DNA from: Rikenellaceae bacterium
GTDB taxonomy: Bacteria > Bacteroidota > Bacteroidia > Bacteroidales > Rikenellaceae
DNA length: 56,526 nucleotides
Assembly (NCBI GenBank): GCA_020859685.1
Contig: JAJBVT010000003.1
Coordinates: 1-56,526, forward strand
Reading direction: 5' to 3'
Shown here piece after piece: positions 10,434 through 18,894 of the stretch. The position numbers were made by a program, and so were the translations under genes. Every line of letters begins with the position of its first letter. Within the stretch, counting starts at the first letter, position 1. Under the pieces are notes generated by a model. The model ran no database searches. It saw only the letters and a list, made by a program, of their open reading frames with translations, and was not told where the DNA came from.

Positions 10434-10991
10434 CTAAAGAGTCTCCAGCGTCTTTCTCATCCGGCCGTTGCTCGATTTGAATTTCGAGGGTGTCATTCCC
10501 GTAACTTTTTTAAATTGACTGCAAAGGTAAGCCACGCTGCTGTAATTTAACCGGTAGGCTATCTCGGAAAGGGATTCGCCATAAACCAACAGTTCTTTGA
10601 CTTTCTCTATTCGGTGAAGTATATAAAACTGTTCTATGGTTATTCCTTCCGAGCGGGAAAATAACCGTGACAACAAACTATAATTTATCTCTAATGATTT
10701 CTTTAAGAACTCCGAGAGTTTCGTTCTCCGACACTTCCCATTGTGGTGTACATAATGCCTGACGGATATTTTCACTCTCTCCACCAATATCTCGTCTTCA
10801 TCGTCTATCACGATTAGGCCGCTGAATGCAAGCCTGTCCCTGAGAAGTTCCAACTTGCTCTTTGTTACCCGATTGACGCTTTCGATAAAGCCTAAATGAA
10901 CATGCGAGAACTCTATACCTATCTGTTCGAGATTGTATTTAACTACCAGAATACACCGATGGCTAACCATGTGTTTGATGTAAATACGCAT
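10434..10991 (-). CDS. AraC-type regulator with HMA-like N-terminal domain
   Basis: A 185-residue protein if started at 10991 (MRIYIKHMVSHRC), which is where members of this family begin; the longer frame to 11036 adds 15 unsupported residues. The N-terminal 80 or so residues resemble a heavy-metal-associated ferredoxin-like fold. The usual MVCxRC metal-type motif is MVSHRC here, so the first Cys is Ser. The C-terminal 100 residues are an AraC helix-turn-helix pair (ITIEQFYILHRIEKVKELL and LSEIAYRLNYSSVAYLCSQFKKVTGMTPSKFK). A role in metal-responsive control is suggested by the fold and by the metal transporter 300 bases upstream on the same strand; this is inference. Confidence 0.78.
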   Translation of the reverse strand: MRIYIKHMVSHRCILVVKYNLEQIGIEFSHVHLGFIESVNRVTKSKLELLRDRLAFSGLIVIDDEDEILVERVKISVRHYVHHNGKCRRTKLSEFLKKSLEINYSLLSRLFSRSEGITIEQFYILHRIEKVKELLVYGESLSEIAYRLNYSSVAYLCSQFKKVTGMTPSKFKSSNGRMRKTLETL

Positions 10992-11081
10992 AGCCAACGT
11001 TTTATAATACAAGATAATAATTTTTTTGAAATTCAATGATAAACGGGAGGTAACGGGCGGTTAATTCCCCTTGCAGACCAG

Positions 11082-11207
11082 CTATCCGGCGCATTTTCCG
11101 TCATCGTCCTCCCGTTCCTTATATACATAACCGGAACCTTCGGAGAAAGGTTCGACCAGCAGATTTCTTAAATATTTTTTAGTTCCACGTTGCTGTGAAA
11201 CGTCCAT
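11082..11207 (-). CDS. Possible 41-residue protein
   Basis: A short frame with protein-like composition (starts MDVSQQRGTKKYLRNLL and contains VEPFSEGSGYVYKE). It lies between the transporter and the regulator on the same strand. The ribosome-binding site is weak. I do not recognise a family, and the evidence is limited to composition and placement. Confidence 0.35.
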   Translation of the reverse strand: MDVSQQRGTKKYLRNLLVEPFSEGSGYVYKEREDDDGKCAG

Positions 11208-11234
11208 ATCATACCCCTTACGTTTCACACACCA

Positions 11235-11272
11235 GGGCGGAGAGCTTCCGAAATTTATACCACTCTCCGCCC
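11235..11272 (-). terminator. Hairpin downstream of the VIT/CCC1 gene
   Basis: A perfect 10-bp inverted repeat (GGGCGGAGAG at 11235-11244 with CTCTCCGCCC at 11263-11272) lies 32 bases after the transporter stop. There is no long T run on the minus strand, so termination is inferred from position and stability. Confidence 0.5.
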
Positions 11273-11303
11273 GCCTTTTAGCGGGGCAATCCTAAGAGAA
11301 TCA

Positions 11304-11996
11304 TTATGCGAGGGTAGTGCCGAAGATATGGCCGATAAGTGCGGTGCTCGCCATTGCGATGGTTCCCCAAAAACAGATACGCAGAATGGATTTTCCGATA
11401 TGGGAGCCGCCCATCTTTGCGGCCACGGCGCCGGAGACGGCCAGAAATATCGTTGCCGATACATACTCCCACCAGACTATGTGTGCGAGCGGAGCGAATA
11501 CCGCGACCAGAAACGGCAACAATCCTCCCGATATAAAGGATGCCGCCGAGGCGAGGGCAGCCTGCAACGGATGTGGCTTTGTCATATTGTTTATGCCGAG
11601 TTCGTCACGGGCATGGGCTTCGAGCGCATTGTGGTTCATCAGTTCGGTAGCCACCTGCATAGCGAGGGCTTTATCCAGCCCCCGGCTTTCGTATATCCGG
11701 GCCAGTTCCTCCAGTTCTTCATCGTAGTGACGGTCTATTTCGTCTTTCTCTCGGGCGAGGTCGGCCGTTTCCACATCGGTCTGTGAACTTACCGAAACAT
11801 ACTCCCCGGCCGCCATCGAGCAGGCACCGGCCACAAGCCCGGCCAGCGCCGCCAATACGACCGCATTACGGTCGGAGTTAGCGGCTGCAACACCAATTAC
11901 GATACTGGTTGTGGAGAGTATGCCGTCATTGGCCCCCAAAACTGCTGCCCGAAGCCAGTTCGTACGGTTGGTATAATGATGTTCGGTATGCGGCAT
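11304..11996 (-). CDS. VIT1/CCC1 family iron/manganese transporter
   Basis: A 230-residue inner-membrane protein with the family layout. It has a first membrane helix with GANDGILST (21-29), a second with AGLVAGACSMAAGEYVSVSSQ (52-72), a Glu/Asp-rich cytoplasmic helical domain that binds metal (about 73-135), and three more membrane helices (about 147-228). Plant and yeast members move Fe2+ or Mn2+ out of the cytoplasm; bacterial members are thought to do the same. The downstream AraC-type gene with an HMA-like domain may regulate it. It is intact and more GC-rich than the preceding island. Confidence 0.88.
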   Translation of the reverse strand: MPHTEHHYTNRTNWLRAAVLGANDGILSTTSIVIGVAAANSDRNAVVLAALAGLVAGACSMAAGEYVSVSSQTDVETADLAREKDEIDRHYDEELEELARIYESRGLDKALAMQVATELMNHNALEAHARDELGINNMTKPHPLQAALASAASFISGGLLPFLVAVFAPLAHIVWWEYVSATIFLAVSGAVAAKMGGSHIGKSILRICFWGTIAMASTALIGHIFGTTLA

Positions 11997-12000
11997 ATAT

Positions 12001-12379
12001 TTATCCGGAGTTGTTATTGTAAATACCTCAATTAATATACCGAACCCGTAGGCGAGTTAATTTCATTATTTCAACAGCAACCCCTACAATGCTGGAAACC
12101 GCTAACAATATGTATAAAAGTTCATTGGTACAATGCAATAGGTGGAAGACCGGTGCGGAAACTCCGTGGGTCAAATCGTGGGGCTACCTTTTTCAGGCTT
12201 TACAAAATATTGGTAATCAGACAGTGGCGCTCAGGTTCATTTTTCCGTCCATACCGCAGGAAAGTCTCGTAGTCGATTCGATTACGAGGCTTTTTAATTA
12301 CGAGTTATACTACCAGTATTAAGAAACAGTAGTCTTTTCTTTAAGTCCGGAATTCACCGGCGTGCCGTAAACACAGGGT
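12001..12379. other. Intergenic region with a structured element (copy C of the repeat family?)
   Basis: The segment 12200-12295 shares architecture with copy B. Both have an AATAT...GACAG stretch, then GGCGCT, then 13-14 bases, then the exact 13-mer CGTCCATACCGCA (12246-12258), then a terminator ending AGGCTTTTT (12263-12295). The rest differs. A 77-codon frame at 12089-12322 spans the terminator and is probably not coding. Confidence 0.4.
12263..12295 (+). terminator. Rho-independent terminator-like hairpin
   Basis: AGTCTCGTA (12263-12271) pairs with TACGAGGCT (12283-12291) with one G-T wobble, followed by TTTTT. No annotated gene lies directly upstream on this strand, so it may end an untranslated transcript. 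Confidence 0.65.
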
Positions 12380-14869
12380 TCAGAAGGTCAGGGCGAACGC
12401 GAAATTCACGGCGAAGTTATCCACTTTCATGCCGTCGTTCACGTCCCGGTGGGTAAGGCGCCAAATGGCATCTATGCGGAAAACCCTGAATATGTTCTCG
12501 ATACCTACTCCCGCCTCCACGTACGGCTTGCGGAGCGAACTCATCCCTTCGGGGAAAAGCAAATCCGCCCGGCCTCCGTCGGCCGGAGAGTTGTTCCTGT
12601 CCGATATGCGGCCCCACAGGGCTTTTGCGGTGACGACCTCACGCCATTTGAGTTTCTTGAGGACGGGTACCCGCCCCAGGAAAAATCCCCCGAAGTGGTG
12701 TTCCCAGAAAAGACTGCCCCAAAGGTCGGAGGCGAACTCGTAGAAATGCATACACGAAAAGGCCAGTGGGTCGTAAAAATAGGTGGCGTTTCCCTCGTGC
12801 AGCTTCAACAGCGGATAGGGGACTTTCCCGAATATATTCCCACCGGAAACCGTCAGTTTACTTTTCCCCAGCGGCGGTATATTGATATCGTATCGCACAT
12901 CCAGCTCGGCCCGCAGATAGTTATAGACATTATTCGGCAGGCCGGAGGCCGCCCCCGCCAGCCGCAGGTCGATTACCGGAAGTGGCGACTGTACTATATA
13001 TTTATCGAACGGTTGCCTTACTACCACTTCGTTCCATGTGAGCCTCATACCTGCCCGGAGTTCCGTGTTCGAGATGCTTCGGAGAGACTCCCCGGTCGGT
13101 CTGGTGAACCGGACCAGATCGTTCGCGTATATCTTCCTGTACTCCACCCCGAAGGTGTTTGTCAATCCGTCCCGCCACTCCTTTTCGTATGACGCATCAT
13201 ATTGGTTAAGCAGTGTAAGCCGGTCGTTGTTGCGGCGCGAAAAGAGCGAACCCATGATATTGCCGGTAGTGAAGGCCTTACTGCTTGCCCCCAGATGGGT
13301 TACATCCCTCTTTGCCGATAGGGTTAGTTTAGATGTGGGAAGGTTCGAGAACATAAATTCCGCGGTACCGCCCCCTTTCATCTCCCTGTCCTTCGTGCCG
13401 TAGGCTGCGTAGCCGTAAAGCCTCACCCTTTCGCTCATGTCCGTGGTGGTCCGGACCCCCAACTGGAACCGGTTGCCCTCCATCTTATTGAAACTGTAAA
13501 GTTTGTAATAGGGTCCCCATTCCACCTTCCCCGTTTGGTAGAAGCCGAAAAGCGCCGTGTTGATTACATCGACAATATTCTTGTAAAGCGGCGCATCTTT
13601 TATCTCCTCCACCATCACGTAAATATTTTTCTCCCTTTCGGTCAGTTCCCACGGGCGGACGTTTTCCCAGTACTCCTCGTCGGACTTGATAACGTCCCGG
13701 GCATAGACCACGTTTGTCGAGTAGCCCAGCACCTCATCGGGCAGGGGCCGGTCCACCGTCACATTACTGTAATCTATCTGCCGGGTCACCAGAAACGACG
13801 TCATCTCCGACTTTTCCCGCATCCGGACGGAAAATTCGGCGGTAATATTATCCCGGACGGGAAACCAGACGGAATCTCCCACGAGCCGGTTTTCGTTCTC
13901 TATCAGAAGCTCGCTTATCCAGTTGACATTCACACCGGCAGGCATCCTCATTTTGGCGTACCGCAGCCCCCAGGTCAGCGAATCTATATGTATCTCCCCG
14001 TCGAAAACGGGTGTGGCGGTATTTTTCGGATGGAACCGGATAAGGTAATTTTTCCTTCCCTCCACGTGGAGGCTGTCCACCAGAAAGTAGTCGTAATACA
14101 TCAGCCCGTGTTCACACAGCGGACCGGGAAAATTCACCTCCAGAATATTGATATAATTCTCATAAAGGTTTACGTTGACATGCAGGCCGCCGGTGAACTG
14201 CGAAAAGGTGTAGTCGTTTTCGACTCCCGAGATACGCGAGCCCTTTATTACTTCCCGCCTGAGCCGGGGTGACCGGCGGTAATAGTTTTCGCTCACCGAT
14301 TCGGATATCATTACCGGAAGATATTTCCGCCCCGTTACGGCCGAGGTATCCATATACTCGAACACGAAACCGAAATTCTTCTGCATCTTTTTATTGCGGA
14401 ACTCCTCCTTCATATTGGCGAGGTTCAGTTCCATCTTGGTATAGGCCTCGTAACTGTATGTTTCCCGGTAGTCGGGATTGTTGAGGGGTTTATGGGCAGA
14501 AATTTTCTTGAGCATGGCGTGGGCCGGGTTCTCCCCCGGTCTCACCACCACCTCGTCGATTGCGGTAGCCGACGGTTCCAGCATAAAATCTATCTCGTTG
14601 AATACGCCCTCCGTCAGGCTTTGGGTCTGGCTCACGTAGGAGAGCATCACAACGGTAACTTCCGTTACAGGCTGCCTTGTTTCTATACTGAAAATCCCGT
14701 CCGTATCGGTCGTCGTACCTATCCAGGTTCCCGGAAAGGTCACGCTGGCGAAAGCGAGCGGTTCGCCCGTCCGGGCATCGCTCACCCTGCCGCGCACTTT
14801 GGTCACCTGCCCGAAAGCACTGGTTACCGCGCAGAATAAGATTATTATAAATAACGCAGACCTCTTCAC
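12380..14869 (-). CDS. DUF5686 outer-membrane protein with carboxypeptidase-regulatory-like domain
   Basis: An 829-residue secreted protein. Residues 1-20 are a signal peptide (cleavage near FGQ). An N-terminal carboxypeptidase-D regulatory-like beta domain follows (VRGRVSDARTGEPLAFASVTF, about 25-105), then the DUF5686 region. The C-terminal part has alternating-hydrophobicity strands and ends in Phe (FALTF), consistent with an outer-membrane beta-barrel. The family is widespread in Bacteroidetes and its function is not established; it resembles TonB-dependent receptors without a plug. It is monocistronic here. Confidence 0.82.
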   Translation of the reverse strand: MKRSALFIIILFCAVTSAFGQVTKVRGRVSDARTGEPLAFASVTFPGTWIGTTTDTDGIFSIETRQPVTEVTVVMLSYVSQTQSLTEGVFNEIDFMLEPSATAIDEVVVRPGENPAHAMLKKISAHKPLNNPDYRETYSYEAYTKMELNLANMKEEFRNKKMQKNFGFVFEYMDTSAVTGRKYLPVMISESVSENYYRRSPRLRREVIKGSRISGVENDYTFSQFTGGLHVNVNLYENYINILEVNFPGPLCEHGLMYYDYFLVDSLHVEGRKNYLIRFHPKNTATPVFDGEIHIDSLTWGLRYAKMRMPAGVNVNWISELLIENENRLVGDSVWFPVRDNITAEFSVRMREKSEMTSFLVTRQIDYSNVTVDRPLPDEVLGYSTNVVYARDVIKSDEEYWENVRPWELTEREKNIYVMVEEIKDAPLYKNIVDVINTALFGFYQTGKVEWGPYYKLYSFNKMEGNRFQLGVRTTTDMSERVRLYGYAAYGTKDREMKGGGTAEFMFSNLPTSKLTLSAKRDVTHLGASSKAFTTGNIMGSLFSRRNNDRLTLLNQYDASYEKEWRDGLTNTFGVEYRKIYANDLVRFTRPTGESLRSISNTELRAGMRLTWNEVVVRQPFDKYIVQSPLPVIDLRLAGAASGLPNNVYNYLRAELDVRYDINIPPLGKSKLTVSGGNIFGKVPYPLLKLHEGNATYFYDPLAFSCMHFYEFASDLWGSLFWEHHFGGFFLGRVPVLKKLKWREVVTAKALWGRISDRNNSPADGGRADLLFPEGMSSLRKPYVEAGVGIENIFRVFRIDAIWRLTHRDVNDGMKVDNFAVNFAFALTF

Positions 14870-15286
14870 AAAACCCCTGTCGTATTATCCCCCGGCGGAG
14901 AATAAGTGATAATTATATAACAAATTTTTCTCCTTTTTTAAAATCCGGTAACTATCTGTATGTTTACAACGATTAAAAAAGCGTCAGCCAGGCAGATGAG
15001 TGGCCCGCCGGTGGCGGTGCGGCGGGCGCTAAACAAATTGTAATAGTTTCCGGAAAAAGAGCCTTCCGATACAGTCTGCAAAGGTTTTTATTCTTTGACT
15101 TTAACCGGTGGTCATTACATCGGACAAAATGTCCCGTTTTACTTTTTATTCAATAGCTATCTATAAACCGTCCGGTAACCCGTAGCATTCGGCAGGGTTT
15201 AAATCCGTTTTAGTTTTGTATATTTATAACCCGCCGGAGGACTTTTCGCTTCCGGCTTACAAATCAACATAACCCGGACCGATACG
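14870..15286. other. Divergent intergenic region with a GC-rich palindrome
   Basis: This 417-base stretch separates the minus-strand DUF5686 gene from the plus-strand GH106 gene. It must hold both promoters; the AT-rich segment TTAGTTTTGTATATTTATA at 15210-15228 is the best candidate for GH106. A GC-rich palindrome of the dispersed family lies at 14999-15032. No other feature is supported. Confidence 0.5.
14999..15032. repeat. GC-rich palindromic intergenic repeat (divergent copy)
   Basis: GTGGCCCGCC...GGCGGGCGC resembles the core of the dispersed palindrome family but lacks the second small hairpin. Confidence 0.45.
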
Positions 15287-18200
15287 ATGCGACCTTCCGA
15301 TCTACTCATTGCGACACTGCTCTTTTCCTCATTATTAATTTCATGCGGTACGGATAGCCCGCCGGGCAAACTGTCCGAGGCACTACATGGGTTCGAGAAT
15401 CCGCAGGACAGCGCCCGCACCAAAACCTGGTGGTTCCACGGAGAGACCGAAACCACTAAAGAGGGTATCACTGCTGATCTGGAGGCCTACAAACGGGTGG
15501 GTATCGGTGGGGTCGTCTACTATGACCAGTCGCACGGTAATGCCGAGAATGCACTTCCCGGATTCTCGCCCGAGTGGTGGGAGATGCTGCGGTTCTCCGC
15601 CGAGGAGGCGGAGCGGCTTGGTCTGGATTTCGAGGTTCATATTTCTAACGGCTTCGTGGCCGGCGGTGAGTGGATTACCGAGGAGCACAGTATGAAACGG
15701 CTCGCTGCGACCGAGACAACGGTCCGTGGCGGCCAGCAGGTGGAAATCACACTGGATGTTCCGACGAACCGTTACGGATTTTCGAAGGATATTGCCGTGC
15801 TGGCATTCCCCGCCCCGGCGGGCGGAGGCCGTTCTTCCCTGACGGAATCAGTAAGGATGACGTCCCGTCCGTCCGGCCCTGATATCGGCAATATATTCGA
15901 CCCGACCGTGGACGTACTGACGACCATACCTGTCCCGCGGGACGGCAAACCAGTTTATATCGACCTTGAGTTCGACGATGTGTTTACAGCACGAAGTATA
16001 ACCTACGAGGTGGCACCGAGGGGAAAGGCGACGACGAGCGCTACCAACGTCCCCGCTCCGCCGCAGGATACCTTCGTCGGAACGGGCTACCGGATACTTC
16101 CCGACCTTGGGCAACTTGAGGTGTCCGAAGACGGTGTAAGCTACCGTAAGGTATGCGACCTGAAACCCGTATACCGAGCCCACGAGAGCTGGCGGCAGAA
16201 GACCGTCTCTTTTCCCGCAGCGCGCGGCCGATATTATCGGCTTAACCTGAACGACTGGTGGGAGGAGGACCGGCTACCGATGCAGATAGGCCGTGTGGTA
16301 CTAAATTCCGTGGCTAAAACCGACCAGTGGGAGGAGAAGGCAGGGTTCTATTCCGAGTATATTGAAGCCGACCGTACCCCGGAGTACAGCCGCGAAGAGG
16401 CTGTGGACCCGGCCCTGATTCTGAATATCACGGACCGGATGGACGATAACGGTCTGCTGCGTTGGGATGCGCCCGAAGGGGATTGGATTGTTATGAGGTT
16501 CGCCTGTGTGCTTACGGGCGGCTCCACAAAGCACGGGCGGAAGAACCTGCTGGGCCGCGAGTGCGACAAGATGTCGGTGGCCGTGGCGGAGTTCCATTGG
16601 CAGAATTATGTGGGAAGGATAATCGATTCGCTCCGGGCGAGCGGGAGCGGCAAACTGGCGGGGGTGGCTATGGACAGCCATGAGGCCGGGTCGCAGAACT
16701 GGACGGACGACTTTATCGAAGAGTTCTCCCGGCGTCAGGGGTACGACCCGACGCTCTTTTTGCCCGCCATGATGGGTTACGTGGTGGGGGATATCGGAAC
16801 TTCGGACGGTTTCCTGTACGATGTCAGGCGGAATATCGCGGATATGATTGCCGACAACTACTACGGGACGCTGGACCGTCTTTGCCGGGAAAACGGTCTG
16901 GTGCTCACGGCTCAGGCTACGGGCAACGCCCTCTGTATAGTGGCCGACCCCATTATGGCCAAGAGCAGGGTGGCCAAACCGCAGGGCGAATTCTGGCCCA
17001 TCCACCCCGACGGCAATTACGATATCAAAGAGAGCTCCTCGTCGGCACACCTCTACGGTAAGCATATCGCCTCGGCCGAAGCATATACCGACGCCAAATA
17101 CAGCCATTCACCGGCCGACCTGAAAACCCTTGCCGATTACGCATACGCTTACGGCATCAACGAATTCGTGATATGCGCCTCGGCCTATCAGCCGTGGCTC
17201 GACCGGGTGCCGGGCAATACAGGCGGAGGTAGACATTACTGCATAAACAGGAATAACACATGGTGGGATTACAGCGCTCCGTTCTGGGACTATCAGGCTC
17301 GGTGTGCCTACATTATGCGGGTCGGAAAGCCCGCAATTGGCCTTTGCGTCTACCTCGGTGAGAACGCCCCCGTGAAGATTTTGACGCACCGCCTTCCCGA
17401 TATACCGGGCGGGTACGACTTCGACGCCTTCACTTCGGATGCCCTCCTCGAGCGGATGTCGGCCGACGGTTCGCGCATCGTGCTGCCGGACGGCACGGAC
17501 TACAAAATGATGATACTTTCCCGTAACGGGGAAATAACGTTCGACGCCTTGTGGAAAATAGCATCTATGGTGGATAAAGGTATGCGTGTATACGGTCCGA
17601 AACCCGTCGGTTCCCCGTCGGGCAGGGATACCGGGAAGGAGGCCGAGTACGCACGGCTGTCCGATGAAATATGGGGCGAAACCCCGGCTCCCGAGGGCTG
17701 GCGAAGTTACGGTAAAGGTACGGTCTACTGGGGGATGCCATTGTCGGACGCTCTGGATTTAGCCGGTGTGAGGCCGGATATAACAATGGCGGGCGGCAAT
17801 ACGAAGGACAATATGGTCTATTTCGCTCACCGACGGGTGGCGGACGGCGATATCTATTTCCTTGCCAACCGTAAGGATACCCCGGAGCAAACGGCGTTTA
17901 CCTTCTCGGCCCGCGGCAAGTACGCCCAGCTTTGGAATCCAGTTACGGGTGAACGCCGCTCTGTACCGGCCACCGCCGGGGACGGGGGGACCGTGGCCCA
18001 ACTCTATATGAATCCGCGCGAATCGTTCTTTATCGTGATAACGGATAACCGGGAAGAGCTGCCGCCGGTGGATTGGTACACGGAAAACTGCGGTATCCGT
18101 ACCGTGGTCGACGGCCCGTGGCATGTCCGTTTCGACCCGCAATGGGGCGGCCCGGGCGAGGTGGTTTTCGACGGGCTTCACGACTGGACCTTACATGAAG

Positions 18201-18562
18201 ACCCCCGTATCAGATACTACTCAGGCACGGCCGTTTATCGAAAAACAGTAGATATCGACCCCGCCGCCGACAGGATATTTTTGGATTTGGGAGACCCTGG
18301 CTTTGTCGCAAGGGTATTTGTGAACGGACAGGAAGCCGGGGTGGTCTGGTGTTCACCGTGGTGCCTCGATATAACCGGCTGCTTGCGTGCGGGGCAGAAC
18401 GAACTGGAAATACATGTCGCCAACTCGTTGATGAACCGGATGATATACGACGAGAGTCTGCCCTGGGAAGAGAGGGTCACATACGCTTATCCTTCGGTGG
18501 TATCGCCGGACGATACCCCGGTTGAATCGGGATTAAGGCAGGTAATACTTGTACGGAAATAG
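15287..18562 (+). CDS. GH106 family alpha-L-rhamnosidase-like lipoprotein
   Basis: A 1091-residue lipoprotein: the signal peptide ends in a lipobox LLIS-C with Cys at 20. The N-terminal domain contains KTWWFHGE..TTKEGITADLEAYKRVGIGGVVYYD, typical of GH106. Two candidate catalytic acids are Glu466 (in MDSHEAGSQNW) and Glu598 (in SAEAYTD). Their spacing of 132 residues equals the spacing I recall for the acid/base pair of the characterised GH106 enzyme BT0986 (461 and 593). A C-terminal beta-sandwich (VFVNGQEAGVVWCSPWCLDIT, about 1005-1025) follows. The enzyme would remove terminal L-rhamnose from pectic side chains at the cell surface or in the periplasm. It is convergent with the minus-strand PUL and likely belongs to it functionally. 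Confidence 0.85.
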   Translation: MRPSDLLIATLLFSSLLISCGTDSPPGKLSEALHGFENPQDSARTKTWWFHGETETTKEGITADLEAYKRVGIGGVVYYDQSHGNAENALPGFSPEWWEMLRFSAEEAERLGLDFEVHISNGFVAGGEWITEEHSMKRLAATETTVRGGQQVEITLDVPTNRYGFSKDIAVLAFPAPAGGGRSSLTESVRMTSRPSGPDIGNIFDPTVDVLTTIPVPRDGKPVYIDLEFDDVFTARSITYEVAPRGKATTSATNVPAPPQDTFVGTGYRILPDLGQLEVSEDGVSYRKVCDLKPVYRAHESWRQKTVSFPAARGRYYRLNLNDWWEEDRLPMQIGRVVLNSVAKTDQWEEKAGFYSEYIEADRTPEYSREEAVDPALILNITDRMDDNGLLRWDAPEGDWIVMRFACVLTGGSTKHGRKNLLGRECDKMSVAVAEFHWQNYVGRIIDSLRASGSGKLAGVAMDSHEAGSQNWTDDFIEEFSRRQGYDPTLFLPAMMGYVVGDIGTSDGFLYDVRRNIADMIADNYYGTLDRLCRENGLVLTAQATGNALCIVADPIMAKSRVAKPQGEFWPIHPDGNYDIKESSSSAHLYGKHIASAEAYTDAKYSHSPADLKTLADYAYAYGINEFVICASAYQPWLDRVPGNTGGGRHYCINRNNTWWDYSAPFWDYQARCAYIMRVGKPAIGLCVYLGENAPVKILTHRLPDIPGGYDFDAFTSDALLERMSADGSRIVLPDGTDYKMMILSRNGEITFDALWKIASMVDKGMRVYGPKPVGSPSGRDTGKEAEYARLSDEIWGETPAPEGWRSYGKGTVYWGMPLSDALDLAGVRPDITMAGGNTKDNMVYFAHRRVADGDIYFLANRKDTPEQTAFTFSARGKYAQLWNPVTGERRSVPATAGDGGTVAQLYMNPRESFFIVITDNREELPPVDWYTENCGIRTVVDGPWHVRFDPQWGGPGEVVFDGLHDWTLHEDPRIRYYSGTAVYRKTVDIDPAADRIFLDLGDPGFVARVFVNGQEAGVVWCSPWCLDITGCLRAGQNELEIHVANSLMNRMIYDESLPWEERVTYAYPSVVSPDDTPVESGLRQVILVRK

Positions 18563-18709
18563 CCTTCCGGCTATTATCCCGTACGGGGTTAACGGTAACT
18601 GCTGCTTCCGGAATCGCTTACCTTTTATCGGTTACGGCAACGGGATATGCGATGCAATTCGGTAAAGATATTTATTACAGACCATCCGACGGTGGGGAAC
18701 AATAAACAG

Positions 18710-18760
18710 TCGGCGGGCCGCAACCCCCGCCACGGCGGGCCGAACCTTTGCAAAGCGGAC
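18710..18760. repeat. GC-rich palindromic intergenic repeat
   Basis: CGGCGGGCCGC...CGGCGGGCCG followed by CTTTGCAAAG, so the copy keeps both the GC-rich core and a small second hairpin of the family. Confidence 0.6.
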
Positions 18761-18828
18761 GAATTATATGGGGATAATCACCTGATTTTAATGGTCGGCA
18801 TAACTAAACTCCTATCTGCTTGAAACGA

Positions 18829-18861
18829 CCGAGGGCCGCACCATAACGGGGCGGCCCTCGG
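18829..18861 (-). terminator. Terminator of the PUL operon
   Basis: A perfect 11-bp stem (CCGAGGGCCGC with GCGGCCCTCGG) lies 34 bases past the esterase stop on the minus strand. It may act on both convergent transcripts. Confidence 0.7.
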
Positions 18862-18894
18862 TAGTAAAAAGATTTGCGGTCGACTGCCTTTCCG

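Larger units (their letters stand above)
18563..18894. other. Convergent intergenic region
   Basis: This 332-base stretch between the convergent GH106 and esterase genes holds one dispersed GC-rich palindrome (18710-18760) and a strong hairpin (18829-18861). Nothing else is evident. Confidence 0.6.

Noticed and set aside
12089..12322. A 77-codon frame on the plus strand
   Set aside because: It runs through a terminator hairpin and has no recognisable domain; more likely part of an untranslated element.
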